A DNA stretch of 12,577 nucleotides, from positions 1 through 12,577 of the forward strand of contig CAAGIP010000003.1 of the NCBI GenBank assembly GCA_900769955.1. Direction: 5' to 3'. The notes below the pieces were generated by a model. That model was not told where the DNA came from. It did no database searches and worked only from the letters and a program-made list of their open reading frames with translations. Both the position numbers and the translations under genes were made by a program. The stretch comes from Spirochaetia bacterium (GTDB taxonomy: Bacteria > Spirochaetota > Spirochaetia > Sphaerochaetales > Sphaerochaetaceae). Positions 1-6,138 of this stretch are shown in pieces; position 1 is the first letter of the stretch, and every line of letters begins with the position of its first letter.

Positions 1-1214
1 CCGGGACCGAATCCAACACACGGAATTCCGTATCTGCCCTGGATGGAAACACCGTTGGTTGAGAAGGTCCACTTATCTGTAAGAGGTCTGCCCTCTCTCT
101 TTGCCTTTGCGGTGTCATCAGCCCAGAGTCTTGTGTCACCCCAGAGTGCATGGTGTGCATCGATGAGAGCCTGTACGTGCGGTGCGGATTCCTTGTTGAT
201 CCATGTTGGGAAGAAGCACTCTGTCTTGTAGACTTCACCTGTCCATGCCGGTCTGTCGTACCAGTACATTGAAACCTTGACGTCATCACCGTACTTCTTC
301 ACGGAAGGAAGATCCTCGATCTCCTTAAGACAGCTCTTGTATGTCTCACCTGCAGTCATTCTTCTGTCGATTGAAATTGCACAGCTGTCAGCAACGGCAC
401 AGCGGGAAGGAGATGTGTAGAAGATCTGGCTTGTGGTACATGTACCCCTGCCGAGGAACCTTGCATCCTCATAGTGATCGGGGTTGTACTCCGGATCGAG
501 CATCTTCACAAGGCCCTTGATCTCAACACTGTCGTCAGCGGGGTTCTCGTTGAGAGCCCTTACATCCTGAAGGATGTCAGCCATCTTGTAAATTGCGTTG
601 TCGCCTCTTTCAGGAGCTGAACCGTGGCAGCTTACGCCCTTGACGTCAACCCTGATTTCCATTCTGCCTCTGTGGCCGCGATAGATACCGCCGTCAGTGG
701 GCTCTGTGGAGATGACGAACTCAGGAACGATCTTGTCGACATTGTAGATGTACTGCCAGCACATACCGTCACAGTCCTCTTCCTGAACTGAACCGACGAC
801 CATGATCTTATAGCCTTCAGGAATGAGGCCGAGATCCTTCATGATCTTTGCGCCATATGTTGCGGAAGCCATACCGCCTTCCTGATCACTGCCGCCGCGG
901 CCATAGATGATCTTATCTGTTTCATATCCCTTGTAGGGATCTGCTTCCCAGTTATTGATGTTTCCGATACCTACTGTATCAATGTGGCTGTCGATGGCGA
1001 TGATCTTCTCTCCGTCACCCATCCAGCCGATGACGTTTCCAAGTCCATCGATTTCAACCTTATCGTAACCAAGGCTTTCCATCTCTTCCTTGATTCTGAG
1101 TACGACACCCTTTTCCTCACAGCTTTCGGAAGGAATTGCGATCATATCCCTCAGAAACTTTGTCATTGCAGGTCCATATGCTTCTGCAGCCTTCTTAATT
1201 GCAGCGTAATCCAT
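1..1214 (-). CDS. ygeY: YgeY-family M20 metallohydrolase (selenium-metabolism-linked), 3' end cut by the window
   Basis: The reading frame runs open from the ATG at 1214 to the left edge, giving 404 residues without a stop. The protein starts MDYAAIKKAAEAYG and shows the M20 metal-binding core: SHIDT (His77, catalytic Asp79), YGRGGSDQEGG (bridging Asp110), QEED (catalytic Glu145, ligand Glu146), STEPT (Glu171) and the dimerisation-domain motif CHGSAPERG (His197). The C-terminal ligand histidine expected after GIPCVGFGP lies beyond the edge, so probably a few dozen residues are missing. The start is fixed by GGAGG at 1221-1225. The family is a cytosolic dinuclear-metal amidohydrolase whose genes co-occur with selenium-dependent molybdenum hydroxylases and anaerobic purine/urate degradation clusters; the exact substrate is uncertain. 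M20 membership is certain. The YgeY assignment rests on overall resemblance of the recalled family; generic ArgE/DapE-like peptidase is the alternative. Confidence 0.88.
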   Translation of the reverse strand, partial: MDYAAIKKAAEAYGPAMTKFLRDMIAIPSESCEEKGVVLRIKEEMESLGYDKVEIDGLGNVIGWMGDGEKIIAIDSHIDTVGIGNINNWEADPYKGYETDKIIYGRGGSDQEGGMASATYGAKIMKDLGLIPEGYKIMVVGSVQEEDCDGMCWQYIYNVDKIVPEFVISTEPTDGGIYRGHRGRMEIRVDVKGVSCHGSAPERGDNAIYKMADILQDVRALNENPADDSVEIKGLVKMLDPEYNPDHYEDARFLGRGTCTTSQIFYTSPSRCAVADSCAISIDRRMTAGETYKSCLKEIEDLPSVKKYGDDVKVSMYWYDRPAWTGEVYKTECFFPTWINKESAPHVQALIDAHHALWGDTRLWADDTAKAKREGRPLTDKWTFSTNGVSIQGRYGIPCVGFGP

Positions 1215-1265
1215 AGATATCCTCCGTATTGTCTCTCTTGTTCCGGGTTTTCTGACCCTATGAAT

Positions 1266-1294
1266 ATGCTAATCGAGAAAATGACATTTGTAAA
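1266..1294 (-). promoter_or_regulatory. Promoter of the ygeY-like gene
   Basis: Read on the minus strand there is a -35 box TTTACA (1294-1289), a 17-base spacer and a -10 box TAGCAT (1271-1266). Matches to the sigma-70 consensus are 5/6 and 4/6. Transcription would start near 1259, giving a leader of about 45 bases that contains the strong GGAGG ribosome binding site. This suggests the gene is transcribed on its own or is the first of a unit continuing past the left edge. Confidence 0.55.
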
Positions 1295-1365
1295 CAGAAA
1301 TGTTGCGTTTTGTTGCAAAAAATATTAAAGACAAATCCATCATGAAAAAGGTTCCCCTGACCTTG

Positions 1366-1402
1366 ACTGAATCGGTACTGCATCAGACACTGATTCAGTG
1401 TC
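1366..1402 (+). other. Two overlapping, mutually exclusive hairpins (possible attenuator or small-RNA fold)
   Basis: GACACTGA-T-TCAGTGTC (1386-1402) is a perfect odd palindrome with 8-base arms. Its centre GATTCAGT (1392-1399) can instead pair fully with ACTGAATC at 1366-1373, forming an 8-base-pair stem with an 18-base loop. Both folds cannot exist together. An intrinsic terminator follows about 50 bases downstream on the plus strand. The arrangement resembles a switch or a structured small RNA; the palindrome could alternatively be a protein operator. The function is inference. Confidence 0.4.
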
Positions 1403-1455
1403 CTAAAACAGGGCCTCCGGGTCGGCATAATGGTCATAAGTGGCACGGGCACTTG

Positions 1456-1482
1456 ATCCATCCTTCGCGGGATGGATTTTTT
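1456..1482 (+). terminator. Intrinsic terminator, plus strand
   Basis: ATCCATCC (1456-1463), a 6-base loop TTCGCG and GGATGGAT (1470-1477) form a perfect 8-base-pair stem, followed by a T run ending at 1482. Flanking GGCAC (1442-1446) and GTGCC (1485-1489) could add an outer stem. On the minus strand there is no T run after the stem, so it works rightwards. No protein gene on the plus strand upstream explains it, so it probably ends a short non-coding transcript arising between about 1295 and 1440. Confidence 0.7.
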
Positions 1483-1655
1483 GTGTGCCGGTAATTCACA
1501 TTTTGAGAATCATTTCCCTTTCCAGTTACAACCGGATAAAACCGTATTTCCTGTGTTTACCCAATCATATATTTCCGCGCGGACATGATGATACGATCAC
1601 AGTACAGAGACAGAATCATCCGTAAAGTACGAGAAATTCTATTATTCCATCCTGC

Positions 1656-1703
1656 TTTATTTAGAGACGAATATGGATTTTTATCATTTCATCTCTGAAT
1701 AAA
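1656..1703. repeat. Inverted repeat copy 1 (related to copy 2)
   Basis: Left arm TTTATTTAGAGACGAA (1656-1671) and right arm TTCATCTCTGAATAAA (1688-1703) are reverse complements at 14 of 16 positions, with a 16-base spacer. The arm consensus TTTATTT-GAGA-GAA is shared with the second inverted repeat 107 bases downstream. No T run follows on either strand, so neither copy looks like an intrinsic terminator. Confidence 0.65.
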
Positions 1704-1734
1704 ACATACATTAGCCTTCTTCAGCACTCTTAAA

Positions 1735-1763
1735 TTGACTGCGAAATAGCCTGATGATACAAT
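1735..1763 (+). promoter_or_regulatory. Near-consensus sigma-70 promoter without an obvious gene
   Basis: TTGACT (1735-1740), exactly 17 bases, then TACAAT (1758-1763): 5/6 matches in each box. Transcription would begin near 1770, inside the left arm of the second inverted repeat, and run towards the 3' end of the convergent acyltransferase gene. No protein gene follows, so the product would be a short RNA, antisense if it reads beyond 1888. The last base of the -10 box is the first base of the inverted repeat, so a protein bound there would block transcription. Confidence 0.6.
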
Positions 1764-1810
1764 TTATTTTGAGATGAATGGCTGTTTTAACTCATTCATC
1801 TCCAAATAAA
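1763..1810. repeat. Inverted repeat copy 2, overlapping a promoter start region
   Basis: Left arm TTTATTTTGAGATGAATG (1763-1780) and right arm CATTCATCTCCAAATAAA (1793-1810) match at 17 of 18 positions, with a 12-base loop. It overlaps the -10 box at 1758-1763 and covers the predicted start site. As RNA it would fold into an 18-position hairpin near the 5' end of the transcript; as DNA it could be an operator. Its arms are related to those of the copy at 1656-1703. Confidence 0.7.
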
Positions 1811-1887
1811 GTACAAGAATAACGAACTGCCAAGCAGAAAAATGCAAGGACTAAAACTACCGTCCGGTTAAGAATTTGCTCCATATG

Positions 1888-2928
1888 TCAGTACAGAAGC
1901 TTCTTTAAGAGGCCGATGCCTTTCATGGCCAGACTGTTGAGTCCTGATGCAAGTTTATCCGCTTTTATCAGTTTAAACAGCTGCAGCCTCAGAAAGTCCA
2001 CCACGGTACCTGCCAGGAATATGGCAAAGCCCAGCAGCAGGACGAGAGGAACAATGGCATAAACATTCATGTCGTTCACGAAAAGGAACAGATCCTTGAG
2101 GGTTGACCACATGATGCGGTTGTTCTGGAAAAGATATATACCGAATGTGAGGGGTGCCAGTGCTTTGACGAACTTTTCATTCGGCTTTAACCTTGCAAAC
2201 AGTACCATGAGGAATATGCCGTCAAACACGATGGTCGGTGAGATATAGCTGATAAGCTTATCATTTCCGGAGAGTGCCATAGGTATCCATGACAGCACCA
2301 CCGTAATGGCAGAGCCAAGCAGCAGTTTCCCGTTGCTCCAGTCCTCAAACATTTTAAGGCGTCTGATGATGTAACCGAGTATGAACAGCAGTGTCAGCCA
2401 GATGAATGAGTATCCTACCTGTGTCTTATAGGCATCACTGACAAGTCCGGAGAAGGAGAAAATCACCACTATTACGATAAACAGGGTCTTCAGTCCTTCA
2501 TCGTCGACGTTCTTGAGGCCCTTGACAAGGAACGGCTCAAGTATGATAAGGGGAATGTAAGCAGAGAAGTACCAGTATGCTTCCGATGATGCGGGGAAAG
2601 CGGAAAGTATGATTGCCTTTGTGCTCATGTCACCCTTCAGCCCGCATGCACTGACGATGAAGGACATGATGAATGAGTAGAAGAATACCTGTATCCATAA
2701 GGAACTGATTCTCTTAAGATCGAATTCCTTTTCTCTTGCGGTATATCCGCTTATCAGGGCATATCCGTCCACTGCACAGTATGCGGCTGTTTCAAGCAGC
2801 CAGAAAATCCTGAAATACAGTGTTCCGGGAGCATTGGACTCAAGCAGTCCTCCCTGCCCCAGCGTGTGGAGCACGCAGATCATGAACGTAAGTACGATCC
2901 TATATAAATCAATACCCAGATTTCTCAT
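1888..2928 (-). CDS. Membrane acyltransferase, acyltransferase-3 family
   Basis: 346 residues, very hydrophobic, with about ten predicted membrane segments and a cytoplasmic-type N-terminus (MRNLGIDLYRIVLTFMICVLH). Arg10 and His21 sit in the first helix as in acyltransferase-3 (OafA/WcaH-like) enzymes. Further typical stretches are VDGYALISGY (about 53-62) and YWYFSAYIPLIILEPFL (about 118-134). The family transfers acetyl or other acyl groups to exported polysaccharides, O-antigen or lipids at the inner membrane; the substrate here cannot be told. The start is supported by AAGAAGG just upstream and by a good promoter at 2954-2982. It stands alone on its strand and diverges from a PAP2 phosphatase, which could act on the same lipid-linked envelope pathway (inference). 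No glycan gene cluster is visible beside it. Confidence 0.85.
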   Translation of the reverse strand: MRNLGIDLYRIVLTFMICVLHTLGQGGLLESNAPGTLYFRIFWLLETAAYCAVDGYALISGYTAREKEFDLKRISSLWIQVFFYSFIMSFIVSACGLKGDMSTKAIILSAFPASSEAYWYFSAYIPLIILEPFLVKGLKNVDDEGLKTLFIVIVVIFSFSGLVSDAYKTQVGYSFIWLTLLFILGYIIRRLKMFEDWSNGKLLLGSAITVVLSWIPMALSGNDKLISYISPTIVFDGIFLMVLFARLKPNEKFVKALAPLTFGIYLFQNNRIMWSTLKDLFLFVNDMNVYAIVPLVLLLGFAIFLAGTVVDFLRLQLFKLIKADKLASGLNSLAMKGIGLLKKLLY

Positions 2929-2953
2929 TGTTAACCTTCTTTTTCTGCGCTAA

Positions 2954-2982
2954 ATGTTAAAAACGTCGGATAAGATTGTCAA
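2954..2982 (-). promoter_or_regulatory. Promoter of the acyltransferase gene
   Basis: On the minus strand a perfect -35 TTGACA (2982-2977) is followed by a 17-base spacer and TAACAT (2959-2954), 4/6 to the -10 consensus. Predicted transcription start is near 2947, with a short leader carrying AAGAAGG before the ATG at 2928. This also makes the far-upstream ATG at 2954 an unlikely start for the plus-strand PAP2 gene. Confidence 0.65.
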
Positions 2983-3002
2983 TTTTCCATATAACGGAAA
3001 AT
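2982..3002. promoter_or_regulatory. Dyad upstream of the acyltransferase promoter, possible operator
   Basis: ATTTTCC (2982-2988) and GGAAAAT (2996-3002) are perfect reverse complements separated by 7 bases. The dyad abuts the -35 box of the minus-strand acyltransferase promoter and lies in the region shared with the divergent PAP2 gene. It is well placed for an activator or repressor. No regulator gene is present nearby. Confidence 0.4.
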
Positions 3003-3080
3003 CAAAAACTTACAGTGATATTTTAAAGTCATCCTGTCATCATTTACTTTATGGAATGTTTACGGAGGACTCTCCGGATG

Positions 3081-3110
3081 TTGTATGCCTGGCTCTGAAG
3101 AATATATTAT
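3081..3110 (+). promoter_or_regulatory. Possible promoter of the PAP2 gene
   Basis: TTGTAT (3081-3086) is followed at 16 bases by TATATT (3103-3108), or at 18 bases by TATTAT (3105-3110). The -10 is good and the -35 weak (3/6). It would start transcription about 20 bases before the chosen ATG at 3137, leaving just room for the GGAAGGAG ribosome binding site at 3120-3127. Confidence 0.3.
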
Positions 3111-3136
3111 TGATGCCATGGAAGGAGATGATCATA

Positions 3137-3658
3137 ATGGAAATGACACTGCTGCAGATAATTCAAAGCTGGCATAATCCGGTTCTCGATAAAATCATGG
3201 TAGTGGTCTTCAATGACTTTGTGGGTGCAAAGGGTGAGATATGGGTCATTCTGGGCCTTATCCTCTTCCTGATTCCCAAAACCCGCAGATGCGGAATATG
3301 CGTCCTTGTCAGTTACCTTCTTGCATACTTCATCGGGGATGGCATTCTCAAAGAACTCATCGCCAGGGTGAGACCATGCAACGCAGATCCTTCCGTCCCG
3401 CTTATCGTGAAACGCCCATCAAGTTATTCCTGTCCGTCAGTGCACTCCATGCTGGCTTTTGCATCAGCAGTGTCAGTGTTCATAAACCATAAAAGATCCG
3501 GAATCTTCACTCTGGTGTTTGCAGCCCTGATAGGCTTCAGCAGAATGTATTTCTTCGTCCACTATCCCACAGATGTACTCTTCGGAGCCTTACTGGGAAC
3601 ACTCATCGGTTTATGCTCATCCCTGCTCATTGAAAGGGAAATCAGCAGCCGGAAATAG
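3137..3658 (+). CDS. PAP2-family membrane phosphatase
   Basis: 173 residues from the ATG at 3137, chosen because GGAAGGAG (3120-3127) sits just upstream; the frame is open back to 2954 but that region holds the neighbour's promoter and encodes no family sequence. All three PAP2 signatures are present in order: Lys72...Arg79-Pro80 (KELIARVRP), Pro100-Ser-Val-His103 and Ser135-Arg136...His142...Asp146 (SRMYFFVHYPTD). His142 is the expected nucleophile and His103 the expected acid. Hydrophobic stretches around 34-48, 53-69, 104-117, 122-134 and 147-164 suit a small multi-span enzyme. Relatives dephosphorylate undecaprenyl diphosphate, phosphatidylglycerophosphate or phosphatidate outside the inner membrane; which one applies here is open. 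Odd point: the normally invariant Gly of the PSGH motif is Val. The gene ends 15 bases from the convergent nucleotidase gene. Confidence 0.87.
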   Translation: MEMTLLQIIQSWHNPVLDKIMVVVFNDFVGAKGEIWVILGLILFLIPKTRRCGICVLVSYLLAYFIGDGILKELIARVRPCNADPSVPLIVKRPSSYSCPSVHSMLAFASAVSVFINHKRSGIFTLVFAALIGFSRMYFFVHYPTDVLFGALLGTLIGLCSSLLIEREISSRK

Positions 3659-3673
3659 CAGTGGAAACCTCAG

Positions 3674-5314
3674 TCACTGAACATGGATCATATGGGGTTC
3701 CGGATCTACTGAAATCGCATACGGATCCTGAGCTGTCACTTCCCTGAGCACTCTGACGATCTCCTCATTATCCACCCTGGAATTCTCCAGAAGCCATGGT
3801 GCGCAGTTGTATGGGGCAAACGGACTGTCTTTCATGGTTGCGATGTAGCTGTTCACAGCCACGGTAGTCGTGATACTCCCTGCATCGTTAAGCCAGATAC
3901 CGTTCTCATACACTTTCTCACCCTTATATTCAAGGGAACGCACACCGGCCCTGCCGTAATACACATCCATACCGGACAGTCTCAGGCTGCCGCTTCCGGA
4001 TGCGGCATATTCAAGAATGGGAAGCAGTTCCGACAGGGTGAGTGAATATTTATAGATGGTATTGCCAAAAGGACAGATATCGAATATGTCACCCACCCGA
4101 AGAGTATATTCACCGTCAGTGATCACTTCCTTTCTCAATCCTCCGTTATTCGTAATTCCTATTTCCGCATCTACTGCCAGTGCCATGTAATGCGATATGA
4201 AGTTACCCAGGGCTGAACTCAGTTTATTGTTCCTGATCGGTGCTTTGGTCAGTGAAGCACTGATTACTCCGATGGGCTCATCCAGGAACGTCCTGTTCTT
4301 CTCAATCGCCGCATCTGACAGCTCTATTATTCTCTGATCAAAATCTTCCGTGTTGTATTCGGCGAGAAGGAGAACAGACCGGTCCGTGATCTCAGCAGCT
4401 GATGCATCGGTAACATTCACACCGGAAATCATTCCATTTTCCACATTGAACTGCAGTATTGCATCCGCATATCCCTTTGCATTGCTTCCGCCTTCAATGT
4501 ATACAGTGCCGTTTTCCGCACATCCTTTTTTGAAGATATGGGAGTGTCCTCCGATCACAATGTCAAACGGTGAGTCTTCAGACAGCCTTCGTGCAAAAAC
4601 CTCTGCATCAGCGTGGACCAGAGCGATGACTGCGTCACAGCTCATCTCACGCTTGAGCATTTCCGCAAGCCTTTCCGCTTTTCCGGTATCAGAGTCAACA
4701 GCATATCCAAGAGCCCTGAACCTTGAGTCCAGGATCGAAGAGGAATAATCATCCGCAATGCCCACAACGGCGACGGAAACAGGTATGGATGCTCCGTCCT
4801 GCGAAAATGCGGCTTTATCAAGTATCACATAAGGTGAGAAGGAAAAAGTGCCATTGATAATTATATTGGAGTTGATGACAGGTGTTTTCCCTTCTCCCGA
4901 GTATGGTCCCAGATCATATGACCTTATCGTGCCGTCACCATCCACAACCGTTTCAATTCCCCAGTCAAATTCATGATTACCGATACTTACTGCATCATAA
5001 TCCATGATATCCAGCATTGCGGCAATGGATTCCCCCTGAATCAGGGTTGAATAGCTGTTCCCCTGATAGAGGTCCCCGCTGTCAAGGAGAATGACATTGG
5101 AGCCATCATCATTCCTGTAATCATTCACTTTGTCGGAAATGTATGCCATCGAGTAGAAAACTTCCCCATTTCCGATATCAAAGAGAGAACCGTGGATATC
5201 CGTCGTTTCGAATATTTTAAGTTCATATACACCGTCATCAGGCTTAATCCGCGAAGATGAGCAGGAAACAAAGAAGTACAGAATCAGGAATAAGAGGAAC
5301 AGTGCTTTTTTCAT
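3674..5314 (-). CDS. 5'-nucleotidase / 2',3'-cyclic phosphodiesterase lipoprotein (UshA-like)
   Basis: 546 residues. The signal peptide ends in a lipobox FFVSC with Cys18, so it is a lipoprotein facing the periplasm or surface. The N-terminal calcineurin-type domain has all dimetal motifs: TTDIHG (Asp39, His41), DSGDLYQG (Asp81), GNHEFDWG (Asn113, His114), ALVHAD (His234) and GGHSHI (His257, His259). The C-terminal nucleotidase domain is recognised from TNNGGLRKEVITDGEY and the VGDIFDICPFGNTIYKY stretch near residue 400. Such enzymes strip phosphate from extracellular nucleotides so nucleosides and phosphate can be taken up. Length fits the family (about 520-560). There is no Shine-Dalgarno sequence before the ATG at 5314 and the likely -10 box is only seven bases upstream, so the message may be nearly leaderless. 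It is divergent from the beta-barrel/S41 operon and convergent with the PAP2 gene. Confidence 0.92.
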   Translation of the reverse strand: MKKALFLLFLILYFFVSCSSSRIKPDDGVYELKIFETTDIHGSLFDIGNGEVFYSMAYISDKVNDYRNDDGSNVILLDSGDLYQGNSYSTLIQGESIAAMLDIMDYDAVSIGNHEFDWGIETVVDGDGTIRSYDLGPYSGEGKTPVINSNIIINGTFSFSPYVILDKAAFSQDGASIPVSVAVVGIADDYSSSILDSRFRALGYAVDSDTGKAERLAEMLKREMSCDAVIALVHADAEVFARRLSEDSPFDIVIGGHSHIFKKGCAENGTVYIEGGSNAKGYADAILQFNVENGMISGVNVTDASAAEITDRSVLLLAEYNTEDFDQRIIELSDAAIEKNRTFLDEPIGVISASLTKAPIRNNKLSSALGNFISHYMALAVDAEIGITNNGGLRKEVITDGEYTLRVGDIFDICPFGNTIYKYSLTLSELLPILEYAASGSGSLRLSGMDVYYGRAGVRSLEYKGEKVYENGIWLNDAGSITTTVAVNSYIATMKDSPFAPYNCAPWLLENSRVDNEEIVRVLREVTAQDPYAISVDPEPHMIHVQ

Positions 5315-5321
5315 GCTTTAA

Positions 5322-5350
5322 TTTATACTGCCTTGATCTGACACATGCAA
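5322..5350 (-). promoter_or_regulatory. Possible promoter of the nucleotidase gene
   Basis: On the minus strand TTGCAT (5350-5345), a 17-base spacer and TATAAA (5327-5322; 5/6). The spacing is ideal but the -35 matches only 3/6. Transcription would start within a base or two of the ATG at 5314, predicting a leaderless message, which agrees with the missing ribosome binding site. Confidence 0.45.
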
Positions 5351-5375
5351 TTACTGGGATGACTGATCTTAGGAT

Positions 5376-5405
5376 TTGTTATAACTGTACTTTTTGCTGT
5401 AAAAT
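5376..5405 (+). promoter_or_regulatory. Promoter of the beta-barrel/S41 operon
   Basis: TTGTTA (5376-5381; 4/6), an 18-base spacer and TAAAAT (5400-5405; 5/6). GGAGG at 5411-5415 then leads to the ATG at 5422, so the predicted leader is only about 10 bases and barely covers the ribosome binding site. An alternative promoter farther upstream is possible. The -35 boxes of this and the divergent nucleotidase promoter are about 25 bases apart, so shared control is possible. Confidence 0.45.
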
Positions 5406-5421
5406 GAGCCGGAGGTAAAAA

Positions 5422-6138
5422 ATGAAAAGAATTGCAGCAACCCTTCTTATCGCACTCCTTGTTATCCCATCACTCTTTTCCAGAAGCAGCGGAGACAGAT
5501 ATATAGGTCTTTCATCGGGATATGCATACTCGACCATCAGTACGGATACCGGTTACAAGACAGGACAGAGCTATCTGCCCGGCCATGGATTTACAGTAAG
5601 TGTTCCCGTCATATTTCAGGTTCATGACAGCATTGGCATTGAAACGGGAATCGAGTTCCTGCAGAAGAACTTCACAGCCAGATACCTCGCAGCCACACTC
5701 AATGAAGTAAATGAAACATATGAAAAGTCCATAAACAGCTACATTGAACTTCCGCTTGCAATAAGCCTCACACTGTCCCATGACAGTCTGGCTGCATCTT
5801 TCAGCTCCGGCATTTACTGCGGCCTATGGCTTACTTCGTACAGGGAAGGAAAGGCATTGGGTTCCTCGATCAGTCTGGACGATAAGGAAGGATACTTCGG
5901 GTATTACTCAGGGTATCATGAATTCAATGAACGTTACGACAGCAGGTATGGCTTTGGACTTCTTTTCAGAAGCAGTCTCGAGTACAGACTTGACAGAACA
6001 GTCCTCATGCTGCGACTTTCATACAGGCTCGGCATCACCGACATGAGGAAGGGACAGAAATACTTCTCTTCGGAAATGAGGAACAACGCCCTTACTGCGG
6101 AAGTGGGCATCATGTATAACTTCGGAGGTGTAAAATGA
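5422..6138 (+). CDS. Outer-membrane beta-barrel protein of the OmpX/OMP_b-brl type
   Basis: 238 residues. MKRIAATLLIALLVIPSLFS is a classic signal peptide without a lipobox cysteine. The rest is a run of alternating short strands rich in Tyr, Ser and Gly (for example IGLSSGYAYSTIS, SIGIETGIEFLQ, YELPLAISLTL-like segments, LRLSYRLGI) and it finishes in a strand AEVGIMYNFGG typical of a barrel terminus. This fits a small eight- to ten-strand barrel in the outer membrane of a diderm. The start is set by GGAGG at 5411-5415. The stop overlaps the start of the S41 gene (ATGA at 6135-6138), so the two are translationally coupled. Function is unknown: porin-like, adhesin or a partner of the protease are all possible. 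No catalytic motif is seen. Confidence 0.8.
   Translation: MKRIAATLLIALLVIPSLFSRSSGDRYIGLSSGYAYSTISTDTGYKTGQSYLPGHGFTVSVPVIFQVHDSIGIETGIEFLQKNFTARYLAATLNEVNETYEKSINSYIELPLAISLTLSHDSLAASFSSGIYCGLWLTSYREGKALGSSISLDDKEGYFGYYSGYHEFNERYDSRYGFGLLFRSSLEYRLDRTVLMLRLSYRLGITDMRKGQKYFSSEMRNNALTAEVGIMYNFGGVK

Larger units (their letters stand above)
1215..1887. other. 673-base intergenic block without a convincing protein gene
   Basis: No frame here has a ribosome binding site plus a recognisable protein; the 60-115 residue frames present lack both and overlap signals on the other strand. What it does hold: the ygeY promoter (1266-1294), two mutually exclusive hairpins (1366-1402), a plus-strand intrinsic terminator (1456-1482), a 10-base palindrome TCCGCGCGGA (1574-1583), two related long inverted repeats (1656-1703 and 1763-1810) and a near-consensus plus-strand promoter (1735-1763). 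The 9-codon frame ATG...TAA at 1843-1872 has no good ribosome binding site. I could not match any part to a tRNA, SRP RNA, tmRNA or named riboswitch. Confidence 0.6.

Noticed and set aside
984..1328. Plus-strand frame of 114 residues
   Set aside because: It lies antisense to the ygeY-like gene and its promoter, has no ribosome binding site and resembles no protein.
1340..1490. tRNA-Sec or a known riboswitch near the selenium-linked gene
   Set aside because: I looked for tRNA T-loop and acceptor pairing and for riboswitch cores I know, and found none.
1258..1625. Short frames of 61-67 residues on both strands in the intergenic block
   Set aside because: They overlap a terminator, hairpins and a promoter, and none has a ribosome binding site or recognisable sequence.
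1763..1810. Second inverted repeat as an intrinsic terminator
   Set aside because: The stem is long, but neither strand has a T run after it and the stem base is AT-rich with the U-rich arm first.
1843..1872. Nine-codon frame after the orphan promoter
   Set aside because: Only a weak purine stretch precedes the ATG and such a short frame is expected by chance.
2954..3136. Longer N-terminus for the PAP2 protein (ATG at 2954)
   Set aside because: No ribosome binding site, the stretch contains the consensus promoter of the divergent acyltransferase, and the first 61 residues do not look like the family; GGAAGGAG supports 3137.
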